Notes under the pieces: model-generated | Databases searched by the model: none | What the model was told of the DNA's origin: nothing | What the model saw: the letters and a program-made list of their open reading frames with translations, nothing else | In this document: piece by piece, positions 57,308 to 64,000 of the stretch | How the letters are laid out: every line of letters starts with the position of its first letter | How positions within the stretch are numbered: the first letter of the stretch is position 1 | Program-made: the position numbers and the translations under genes | Assembly (NCBI RefSeq): GCF_014779795.1 | Contig: NZ_JACXZS010000007.1 | Span: forward strand, 186,001-250,000 | DNA length: 64,000 bases | Source: Microbacterium helvum | GTDB lineage: Bacteria; Actinomycetota; Actinomycetes; Actinomycetales; Microbacteriaceae | Direction of reading: 5' to 3'

Positions 57308-58270
57308 ATGCGCATCCTCGATTCCATCGACGACGAGCTGATCGGGCAGCTGCGACGCGACCACGAGTTCTTCTGGTTCGATGCGACCGACCTCGCGCCC
57401 GACGACATCAAGCGGCTCGGCGCGCTGCTGGATCTGCATCCCCTCGCCGTCGAAGACAGCATCGCGTTCGGGCAGCGCCCGAAGCTCGACACCTACGGCG
57501 ACACGGCGCTCCTCGTGCTGGAGGGCGCCGTGTCGTCGCAGCCCGAGGACCGCAACTCGCACCCGCTCGAAGAGATCCACTGCCATCTGAGCGGCGATTT
57601 CATCGTGACGCTGCACCGCCACCCGTACGCGGAACTCGGGCGGGTCGCCCCGCTGTTCTCGACCGCCAAGACGCCCAAGAGCGAGCAATACCACGTCTAC
57701 AAGATCATCGACGTGATCGTGGACAGCTACTTCCCGATGCTCGCCGACCTCGACGAGCAGATCAACGACCTCGAAGACGCGATCGCGTCCGGCGGCGGTC
57801 GTCGCGAGCTCGAAGAGACGTTCCGCCTCAAGCGCCTGCTGCTGCGGCTGCGCAAGGCGGTCGTGCCGATGCGCGACGTGTTCGCGCGCGAGATCGAGGT
57901 GATCGCCGACCTCGCCGGGCTGGAGGCCGACAGCCACGACTACTTCCGCGACATCTACGACCACCTGATCCGCATCACCGACGAGCTCGACTCGTACCAC
58001 GAGATGGTCACGGGTTGCACCGACCTGTACCTCTCCACCGTCGCCAACCGGCAGGGCGAGACGTCCAAGCAGCTCGCGATCATCGCATCGATCTTCCTGC
58101 CGCTGAGCTTTCTCACCGGGTTCTTCGGCATGAACTTCGGCTGGGCCGTGACCCACGTCTTCGCCGGCCCCTGGGCGTTCTTCTTCCTGGGGCTGGGCAC
58201 GATGGCGATCTCGGCCGGGGGCATGTGGCTGTTCTTCCGCCGCAAGGGCTGGACGGGCAACGACGGTTGA
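57308..58270 (+). CDS. corA: CorA-family Mg2+/Co2+ transporter
   Basis: 320 residues. Long cytoplasmic N-terminal domain with HPLAVEDSIAFGQRPKLD, coiled helix, then two C-terminal membrane helices with the signature YGMNF as FFGMNFGWAV after SIFLPLSFLTG. ATG 57308 is 6 bp after TAGGGT without Shine-Dalgarno, so probably leaderless. Monocistronic. Confidence 0.95.
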   Translation: MRILDSIDDELIGQLRRDHEFFWFDATDLAPDDIKRLGALLDLHPLAVEDSIAFGQRPKLDTYGDTALLVLEGAVSSQPEDRNSHPLEEIHCHLSGDFIVTLHRHPYAELGRVAPLFSTAKTPKSEQYHVYKIIDVIVDSYFPMLADLDEQINDLEDAIASGGGRRELEETFRLKRLLLRLRKAVVPMRDVFAREIEVIADLAGLEADSHDYFRDIYDHLIRITDELDSYHEMVTGCTDLYLSTVANRQGETSKQLAIIASIFLPLSFLTGFFGMNFGWAVTHVFAGPWAFFFLGLGTMAISAGGMWLFFRRKGWTGNDG

Positions 58271-58279
58271 ACGGCGGCC

Positions 58280-59488
58280 CTACGCGTCCGCGTGCTGGTC
58301 ACGGGGCGGCAGCAGTGCCAGCGAGACCAGCGGTGTGAGCGCCACCAGCCCGAACGCGAGCGGGTAGCCGGCCACCGTGATCAGGGCCCCGACGACCGGC
58401 CCCACGGCCGAGGCGCTGAGGAACTGGCCGGTGTTCTGGATGCCGAGAGCCCGGCCCGACCAGCGGGAGCCGGCGGCTTCGGCCACGGACGTGTAGGCCA
58501 GCCCGTTGTCGGCGACGCTGATGGTCGCCGCGATCACGAAGAGCGCGGCCGCCACGGCGTCCCAGTGCGCCCAGCCCGCGAGGCCCAGGGCGACCATCGC
58601 GACCACCCCGGCGATCGCGACCCACCGCAGCACGCCGACACGAGTGCCGAAGCGGTCGCTCAGGTGCCCGATGACGATGCGGCCCAGCGCTCCCACGAAC
58701 TGCGACCCCGCCACGACGAGACCGGCGGTCGCGGCATCCCACCCCATCCCGGCCGTCAGCCACACCAGGCCGAAGGTCGACAGCGTGAACTGCGGAAAGA
58801 CCAACAGCGCCGACACGAGGTGGATGCGCAGCAGGAACCCGTCGCGCGCGTACGGATTCGCGGATGCCTGGTCTGCGGCACCGGCGGGCGCGCCCGGACG
58901 GGGCGGATTGCGGATTCCCCACGCGCAGAGCGCCGCGAGGACGAGCGCAGCCGCCCCTGACAGCACGAACGGGGCGGTGAGACCGTAGCCCGATGCGAGC
59001 GCGGGGACAGTCACCGCCGCGACGGCGACGCCCAGCGGCTGCGACATCTGCCGGATGCCCATCGCGAGACCGCGCCGATGGCGCGGGAACCATCCGACGA
59101 CCACCCGACCGCTGGCGGCGTTCGTGCTCGCCGATGCGGCGCCACCCAGCATCAGCACCACGGCGAGCCAGACGTAGCCGTCCGCGGGCAGCGCCGCGAA
59201 GGCGAACAGCCCCGTCAGGGCGAGACCGCCGGCGATGACCCACCGCTCTCCGAAGCGGTCGGCCAGCGCGCCCCACGCGACGAGGGTGAGCACCATGCCG
59301 AAGGTGGGAGCCGAGGCGAGCAGGCCCGCCTGAGCAAGCGGCATCCCCTCGGCATGCAGCAGCGGGATGAGGTAGGCGGGCGTCGAGACGAGCATCGTGC
59401 CCGCGGCCTGGGCGGCGACGCCCAGCGCGAGCATGACCCATGCTCTGGACGGAGTCCTCACCTGCTGTGTCGCCACCTGATTCGACAT
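58280..59488 (-). CDS. MFS transporter, GntR-linked
   Basis: 402 residues, 12 hydrophobic segments, with GALADRFGERWVIAGG and GHLSDRFGTRVGVL as the two MFS loop motifs. Plan resembles oxalate/formate-type and organic-anion MFS proteins. Divergent from a GntR regulator over a short promoter region with GGTATACC. Substrate unknown. Confidence 0.9.
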   Translation of the reverse strand: MSNQVATQQVRTPSRAWVMLALGVAAQAAGTMLVSTPAYLIPLLHAEGMPLAQAGLLASAPTFGMVLTLVAWGALADRFGERWVIAGGLALTGLFAFAALPADGYVWLAVVLMLGGAASASTNAASGRVVVGWFPRHRRGLAMGIRQMSQPLGVAVAAVTVPALASGYGLTAPFVLSGAAALVLAALCAWGIRNPPRPGAPAGAADQASANPYARDGFLLRIHLVSALLVFPQFTLSTFGLVWLTAGMGWDAATAGLVVAGSQFVGALGRIVIGHLSDRFGTRVGVLRWVAIAGVVAMVALGLAGWAHWDAVAAALFVIAATISVADNGLAYTSVAEAAGSRWSGRALGIQNTGQFLSASAVGPVVGALITVAGYPLAFGLVALTPLVSLALLPPRDQHADA

Positions 59489-59525
59489 GGGCCTTCTTTC
59501 CTCCGCGGCGGTCGAGTACCATTAC

Positions 59526-59533
59526 GGTATACC
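59526..59533. promoter_or_regulatory. GntR-type operator GGTATACC between MFS and gntR
   Basis: Perfect 8-bp palindrome in the divergent intergenic region, of the form bound by FCD-subfamily GntR regulators (GGTATACC cores). An imperfect second GGT-GA-ACC occurs at 59539-59546. The site would control both the MFS gene and the regulator. Confidence 0.5.
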
Positions 59534-59557
59534 ACTCTGGTGAACCAGGAGATCTTC

Positions 59558-60259
59558 ATGAACGCAGCAGGCGACGGCGGCCTGGCCGACCGGCTTCGCA
59601 CGGCGATCCTGTCGCTGGAGCTGATGCCCGGCGAAGGATTGAGCGAACGCGGACTGGAGTCCCTGCTCGGCGCCTCGCGGACCCCGATCCGCGCCGCACT
59701 GATGCGGCTCGAGAACGAGGGGCTGACGCGCCGCGAAGGCCGCGGCTGGCAGGTGACACCCATCGACCTCGCCGAGATCCGGGCGGTGATGGAGTATCGC
59801 GAAGCCGTCGAGGCGGCCGTCGTGGAGCATGCCGTCGAGCGCGCCGAAGACGCCGAGCTGACCGCGCTGGGCGCCCTTGCCCAGGTCCACCACCACCACG
59901 ACGACGAAGAGGTCGGGCTGCAGGACGGCAGCGACTTCCACCTCGCGCTGGCACGGTTGTCTCGCAACCCGTTCCTCACCGAGGCGATGGCGGGCGCGCT
60001 GACCCGATTGAGCCGCACCCGCTGGCTGGAAGTCCGCACGCCCGAGTCGCGCGCCCAGGCGCGCACCGAGCACATGCAGATCGCTGCCGCCGTCGCCGAT
60101 CGCGACGCGCCCGCGGCGCGACAGCTCGTCGTGCAGCACAGCCGGGGCACGCGCGACCGCCTGCTGGCCTCACTCGAAGCGGAGCGCCGGCGCCTGCGCG
60201 GCCGCGGGCTCTCGATCATCGAGTCGTCGGCTGCTCCCCCGTCGCTCAGGGCGGTCTGA
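59558..60259 (+). CDS. GntR-family regulator, FCD subfamily
   Basis: 233 residues. N-terminal wHTH (LMPGEGLSERGLESLLGASRTPIRAALMRLENEGL), then an all-helical FCD effector domain with a metal-site-like DFHLALARLSRNPF. AGGAGA at 59547 supports ATG 59558. Divergent from the MFS gene it probably represses. Confidence 0.9.
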   Translation: MNAAGDGGLADRLRTAILSLELMPGEGLSERGLESLLGASRTPIRAALMRLENEGLTRREGRGWQVTPIDLAEIRAVMEYREAVEAAVVEHAVERAEDAELTALGALAQVHHHHDDEEVGLQDGSDFHLALARLSRNPFLTEAMAGALTRLSRTRWLEVRTPESRAQARTEHMQIAAAVADRDAPAARQLVVQHSRGTRDRLLASLEAERRRLRGRGLSIIESSAAPPSLRAV

Positions 60260-60297
60260 CCCGCCGGAGCACCGGACGCGCCGAAGCCTCGGTACGG

Positions 60298-60894
60298 TCA
60301 GGCCGCCAGCGCGGCGAGCACGGTCTCGCTCACGAGACGCGGTGCCTCGTCCGCCGTGATCTCGCCCTGATGCACAGCCGTCGACGCCCCGTGCAGCACC
60401 GCCTGCGTCACGCTCAGCTGCCAGGCGATCGGCACATCGCGCCGGAACTCCCCCGCCGCGCGCCCGCGCTCGAGCAGCCGCCGCACTCGTGCGGCCGGCT
60501 CGTCATGGGCGCGCCGCACCTGCTCCGCCGAGAGCACCTGCGCGGTCGCCACGACGAGCGCGCCGAACCTGTGGGTCAGGTGCCACGTCGCCTGCAGCAG
60601 CGCACCGAGAGCCTCGCGGGGGTCGCCGGAGACGTCGACGCGCGCGAGCTCCTGCTCGGTCTGCCCGATCGCACGCTCGGCCACCTCGCCGAGCAGCGCC
60701 GCGCGCGAGTCGAAGTGTCCGTACAGCGTGATGCGGCCGACACCGGCCGCGCGTGCGATCTCAGCGAGACTCGCCTCGGGATCGGCCGCCAGCATCCGCG
60801 TCGCCGCCTCGACGATCGCCTGCCGGTTGCGCACCGCGTCCGCCCGCTGCGCGCGGACCGGGGTGCTCGCACCACTCGCGGTCACAGCATCCAC
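60298..60894 (-). CDS. TetR-family transcriptional regulator
   Basis: 198 residues. HTH at about residues 42-62 (LAEIARAAGVGRITLYGHF), preceded by RQAIVEAATRML. GTG 60894 is the start; GGGAAGGG lies just upstream. Divergent from a small membrane-protein gene, with two matching operators between them. Ligand unknown. Confidence 0.9.
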   Translation of the reverse strand: MDAVTASGASTPVRAQRADAVRNRQAIVEAATRMLAADPEASLAEIARAAGVGRITLYGHFDSRAALLGEVAERAIGQTEQELARVDVSGDPREALGALLQATWHLTHRFGALVVATAQVLSAEQVRRAHDEPAARVRRLLERGRAAGEFRRDVPIAWQLSVTQAVLHGASTAVHQGEITADEAPRLVSETVLAALAA

Positions 60895-60908
60895 CCTTCC
60901 CTTAACTT

Positions 60909-60951
60909 GAACACCAGCGTACAGTTTCTGCTATCTCGTACACCAGTGTTC
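60909..60951. promoter_or_regulatory. Twin TetR operators in the divergent promoter
   Basis: GAACACCAGCGTAC (60909-60922) and GTACACCAGTGTTC (60938-60951) are inverted copies of one 14-bp near-palindrome, 29 bp centre to centre. The outer edges form a perfect 9-bp inverted repeat, CTTGAACAC / GTGTTCAAG (60906-60914 / 60946-60954). Confidence 0.65.
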
Positions 60952-60967
60952 AAGAAAGGATGCCGCC

Positions 60968-61561
60968 ATGCGCGCGACCACCAGCCCAGACCGGACGCAG
61001 CAGAGCGCCGCGAACGAGACCCCGGCGCGTGCCGGATGGCGTGTCTTCTGGCCTGCCGCGCTCGGCGTGGCCGTCGCCGCCGGAACGGCCTACGGCCTCA
61101 GCGACGGCCGTGACGTCGCCCCGATGGTGGCCGCTTCGGGATTCGTGTACCTCGCCGCAGCCGCGACCGGCCGCCGCAGCGCGGCCTGGTTCGCGTTCGC
61201 GGCGACCTTCGTGCTGATCGCACTGCACAAGCTGGTCGGACTCGATGCGACCCTGTTCATGCTCGTCCTCGCGGTCGGCCTCGTCGCCTTCGGCCTTGCG
61301 ACCCACCACACGCGGCCGTGGTGGTCGCTGACGCTGCAGACGGTCGCGATGTTCGTGCTCGGTGCGGCATCGCTGATCGCCGTCAGCCTGGACCCGCTCG
61401 CGGGTGGGCTGCTCGTCGCCGCGGCCCTGCTCGCGCACGCCGCGTGGGACGTCCACCATCACCGCACCGGGCGCGTCGTGGACCGCTCGCTGGCCGAGTT
61501 CTGCGCCGTGCTCGACGTCATCGTCGCCGTGGTCGTCGCTGTCATGGCGTTGACCGCCTGA
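60968..61561 (+). CDS. Small integral membrane protein, TetR-controlled
   Basis: 197 residues with about six hydrophobic helices after a 25-residue cytoplasmic head (AGWRVFWPAALGVAVAAGTA, FAFAATFVLIALHKLVG, AEFCAVLDVIVAVVVAVMAL). AAAGGA precedes ATG 60968. No family recognised; the HAAWDVHHHRTGRVVDRS loop with a His triplet might bind metal. Divergent TetR gene and twin operators imply inducible expression. Confidence 0.82.
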   Translation: MRATTSPDRTQQSAANETPARAGWRVFWPAALGVAVAAGTAYGLSDGRDVAPMVAASGFVYLAAAATGRRSAAWFAFAATFVLIALHKLVGLDATLFMLVLAVGLVAFGLATHHTRPWWSLTLQTVAMFVLGAASLIAVSLDPLAGGLLVAAALLAHAAWDVHHHRTGRVVDRSLAEFCAVLDVIVAVVVAVMALTA

Positions 61562-61575
61562 GTCGGCCGGACGCA

Positions 61576-61605
61576 GAAGAGCCCGCCGGATCCGGCGGGC
61601 TCTTC
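61576..61605. terminator. Hairpin terminator between the membrane protein gene and tRNA-Ala
   Basis: GAAGAGCCCGCCGGA (61576-61590) and exact complement (61591-61605), no spacer, between convergent transcripts. Confidence 0.82.
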
Positions 61606-61612
61606 GGTGTTC

Positions 61613-61688
61613 TGGTGGACCTGAGGGGAATCGAACCCCTGACCTCCTCGATGCGAACGAGGCGCGCTACCAACTGCGCTACAGGCCC
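61613..61688 (-). tRNA. tRNA-Ala(CGC)
   Basis: 76-nt cloverleaf with encoded CCA. Acceptor GGGCCTG / CAGGTCC contains the G3:U70 alanine identity pair. D arm AGCGCAGTTGGTAGCGC, anticodon loop TTCGCAT (anticodon CGC, reading GCG), T arm AGGGGTTCGATTCCCCT. Confidence 0.97.
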
Positions 61689-61755
61689 GTGAACCTCGAA
61701 AACACTATCACGGCTCGAGGTGTGCTCCGAATCGATCGAGGAGCCCGGGCGCGCC

Positions 61756-62727
61756 TCACGCGCCCGCCGCGCGACGGGTCAGCAGATCGCGCACGTGGGC
61801 CTCGATCTCGGCATCGTCGACGTACCCCATGCGGGCGTAGTCGGTGCCCGACGACGCCGTCCGCGCCGTGCGGGCGGTGTCGATCGACGGCGGCCGCTGC
61901 TCGTCGGCGCGCACCCGCATCGCCTCTTCGAGCGCCGCCTGGCGCAGCGCCGCGCGAGCGGCCTGCGCGTCGAGCACGGCCGCCGCACGCGAGCCGGCCG
62001 AGGCCGTGAGCGGCTGCGGCAGCGTCCGCGGCTCCCATGCCCGCTGCTCCGCCTCGAGCTCGACGTCCTGCACCGCCGCGGTGCGTCGCGGTGCGGCATC
62101 CACCGTCTGGGCGACCGCCCTCGCCGCCACCCGCGAGAGCCGATGAAGGATGAGAAGGGATGCCGCGGCCAGCCCGACTCCCGTCCACAGCAGGGTCTGC
62201 ACGCCGCTGGTGACGGTCTCGTAGGCGCCCCACGCGGCGAGTCCGAGTCCGAGCACCCCGACGAACGTCGAGGCCAGCCGGAACCGGCGACGGACGCGAG
62301 CGCGGCGGGCGGCGGGGAGCGAACGCGCCGCCGCGACCTGGGCACGGGCGACGGCTTCGGCCGAGGCTCGCTCGGCGCGGGTGCGCTCGAGGTCCACCCG
62401 AGCCGCCGCCTCCGCGGCGGCCCTCTCGGTGCGGGCGCGTTCGAGGTCGGCCTTCGCGCCGTGCAGTGCGGCCTGCTCACGTTCGGCGAGAGCGCGCTTG
62501 GCGAGCTTCTGCTGGGCGGCCGCGGTGCGGGCGTTGAGCTCCAGCCGCACCTCTTCGGGGGTCTCACTCGTCTCGGCGAGCACGCGCAGCGCCTGGTTCA
62601 GGCGGACGGCGTTGCGCTCAGCGGCGTCGTACTGGCGCCTGCTGTGCCACGTCGGCAGCAGATACACCAGCCACAACGCCGCCGCGACGAGGACGACGAC
62701 ACCTCCGCCCAGCACCTGCCCGCCCAT
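61756..62727 (-). CDS. Hypothetical membrane protein with long coiled coil
   Basis: 323 residues. N-terminal helix GGGVVVLVAAALWLVYLLP, then a long charged alanine-rich coiled coil (about 40-135, KADLERARTERAAAEAAA pattern), two more membrane helices around 150-200, and a disordered C-terminus ending EAHVRDLLTRRAAGA. Resembles a family of actinobacterial proteins with no assigned function. ATG 62727 has no strong ribosome site. Confidence 0.8.
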   Translation of the reverse strand: MGGQVLGGGVVVLVAAALWLVYLLPTWHSRRQYDAAERNAVRLNQALRVLAETSETPEEVRLELNARTAAAQQKLAKRALAEREQAALHGAKADLERARTERAAAEAAARVDLERTRAERASAEAVARAQVAAARSLPAARRARVRRRFRLASTFVGVLGLGLAAWGAYETVTSGVQTLLWTGVGLAAASLLILHRLSRVAARAVAQTVDAAPRRTAAVQDVELEAEQRAWEPRTLPQPLTASAGSRAAAVLDAQAARAALRQAALEEAMRVRADEQRPPSIDTARTARTASSGTDYARMGYVDDAEIEAHVRDLLTRRAAGA

Positions 62728-62816
62728 GCAGACCACGGTAACCCGACCGGACGCCCGCCACGCTCGCATCTCGTCGCGTGTCGCGCGATGAGTGGGCGAC
62801 CGGGGACCCGGGTCCT

Positions 62817-63446
62817 TCAGGCGTGCAGGCGGTCCGTCGGAGGGACCATCGCGGCGTCCTGCGGCGCACGACCGGACACCCAGCGCTGCAGGACGCCCTC
62901 GGGGACGTCCTCGCGCACGAGCGCGAACGCGTAGTGATCGCGCCAGTCGCCGTCGATGTGGATGAACCGCCGCCGCAGTCCTTCGTAGCGGAAGCCGAGT
63001 TTCTCGACCACGCGCAGGCTCGCGCGGTTCTCGGGGCGGATGCAGATCTCCATGCGGTGCAGCCGCATCTCGCCGAAGCAGATGTCGGTCGCGAGCGCCA
63101 CGGCCGTCGGGGTGATGCCGCGCCCGGCGAACCGCTCGCTGACCCAGTAGCCGATCGTCGCCGACGCCAGGGAGCCCCGGGCGATGCCCCAGACGTTCAG
63201 CTGGCCGGCGAGCTCACCGTCGTACTCCATGACGAACGGCACGCCCACACCGTCGCGGTACTGCTGCAGCAGCCGCCGCACGCCCACGCGCATGTCGAAC
63301 GACACCGGCCCGTCGGGGCTGGTCGCCTCCCACGGACGCAGCCAGCCGCGGTTGGCGAGCAGCTCGTTCTGCAGCCCGCGCGCGTCGCGCTGCTTCACGA
63401 GCCGGATCGCCACCGGGCCATGACTGCGGGGAGCCGTCAGATCCAT
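62817..63446 (-). CDS. RimJ/RimL-type GNAT N-acetyltransferase
   Basis: 209 residues. The GNAT fold with IGYWVSERFAGRGITPTAVAL as the acetyl-CoA loop and HRMEICIRPENRASLRVVEKLGF, then RRRFIHIDGDWRDHYAFALV, matches RimJ (ribosomal protein S5 N-terminal acetyltransferase-like). Between galU and the coiled-coil gene, as I recall is common in Microbacteriaceae. Confidence 0.9.
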   Translation of the reverse strand: MDLTAPRSHGPVAIRLVKQRDARGLQNELLANRGWLRPWEATSPDGPVSFDMRVGVRRLLQQYRDGVGVPFVMEYDGELAGQLNVWGIARGSLASATIGYWVSERFAGRGITPTAVALATDICFGEMRLHRMEICIRPENRASLRVVEKLGFRYEGLRRRFIHIDGDWRDHYAFALVREDVPEGVLQRWVSGRAPQDAAMVPPTDRLHA

Positions 63447-63469
63447 GAGACCCCCTCGAACGGGCGGCG

Positions 63470-64000
63470 TCAGAGATTCGCCGCGAAATCCTTGAACCAG
63501 GGACGCAGGTCGGGGCCGAGATCGTCACGATCGACCGCCAGCTGCACGATGGCTTTGATGTAGTCCACCCTATCGCCGGTGTCGTAGCGACGGCCACGGA
63601 AGACGACGCCGTAAACGCCGGGTCCGTCCGGGTCGGCGGCGAGCTCCTGCAAGGCGTCGGTGAGCTGGATCTCGCCACCCTTGCCGGGTTCGGTGCGCTC
63701 GAGGATCTCGAACACCGAGGGGCTGAGGACGTAGCGTCCGATGATCGCGAGGTTCGAGGGCGCTTCTTCGGCCTTGGGCTTCTCGACCAGACCGCTGACC
63801 TTGACGACGCCGTCCTGCTCGGTGGGCTCGGCCGACGCGACCCCGTACAGGTGGATGTGCGACGGGTCGACCTCCATGAGGGCGATGATCGCCGCACCGG
63901 TGCGCTCGTGCTCGGCGATCATCGTGGTCAGAAGCTCGTCGCGCTCGTCGATGAGGTCGTCACCGAGCATGACGGCGAACGACGAGTCGCCGACGTGCGC
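63470..64000 (-). CDS. galU: UTP-glucose-1-phosphate uridylyltransferase, N-terminal part beyond the window
   Basis: C-terminal 176 residues of a nucleotidyltransferase making UDP-glucose. SFAVMLGDDLIDE (metal aspartates), GLVEKPKAEEAPSNLAIIGRYVLSP, GKGGEIQLTDALQ and YDTGDRVDYIKAIV are diagnostic of bacterial GalU. The frame is open to the window edge, so the gene starts outside. It lies 23 bp upstream of the RimJ-like gene on the same strand, so the two may be co-transcribed. Confidence 0.95.
   Translation of the reverse strand, partial: AHVGDSSFAVMLGDDLIDERDELLTTMIAEHERTGAAIIALMEVDPSHIHLYGVASAEPTEQDGVVKVSGLVEKPKAEEAPSNLAIIGRYVLSPSVFEILERTEPGKGGEIQLTDALQELAADPDGPGVYGVVFRGRRYDTGDRVDYIKAIVQLAVDRDDLGPDLRPWFKDFAANL

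Overview
The window is one continuous stretch of very GC-rich, gene-dense actinobacterial chromosome. Gene content and style point to Microbacteriaceae, most likely Microbacterium: a coproporphyrin-type heme cluster, class Ib nrdHIEF, many GTG starts, 4-bp overlapping operons, many leaderless genes, and a very frequent GGATGCC/GGCATCC motif. This placement is inference; no rRNA is present.

Left part (1-5.5 kb): sugar ABC import. A truncated ATPase and a permease are followed by a complete lipoprotein/ATPase/permease set paralogous to the first two genes. From 5.5 to 16 kb come housekeeping and accessory genes: a CobB-type sirtuin, a secreted HYR/PxKF protein, an ATP-dependent DNA ligase, two luciferase-like oxidoreductases, a Clp ATPase under HspR-like (HAIR) sites, a VOC protein, and a MarR/DUF3817 pair with a tandem operator. 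An RlmG/RsmC-like methyltransferase follows.

At 17.5-19.2 kb lies the oddest locus: an NCS1 permease gene with a one-base frameshift in a C6 run, whose 3' end is joined in frame to the C-terminal part of a tryptophanyl-tRNA synthetase. Next is the reverse-strand nrdHIEF operon (19.2-23.1 kb). From 23.5 to 31 kb is a run of mostly forward genes (MFS, alpha/beta hydrolase, acyl-CoA dehydrogenase, DUF445, HutG-like, SixA-like, GNAT). The histidine-utilisation block hutH-hutU-hutI with a divergent IclR regulator occupies 31-36 kb. Then come an ankyrin/YbaK pair, an amino-acid dehydrogenase, an acyl-CoA-ligase-like enzyme, ZIP and P-type metal transporters, and an ArsR/MFS pair.

At 45-47 kb is a secreted GH87-like alpha-1,3-glucanase. 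The heme block (47.5-55.2 kb) has hemA on the reverse strand and hemE-hemY-hemQ-hemC-hemB-hemL on the forward strand, lacking hemD and hemH. The right end carries a lipoprotein-export-type ABC pair, CorA, an MFS/GntR divergent pair, a TetR/membrane-protein divergent pair with twin operators, tRNA-Ala(CGC), a coiled-coil membrane protein, a RimJ-like acetyltransferase and a truncated galU.

Intergenic DNA is rich in perfect hairpin terminators and several longer inverted-repeat elements. Some repeats have become the coded ends of proteins (HemY, HutU, HutH). I see no CRISPR array, prophage, integrase or transposase.
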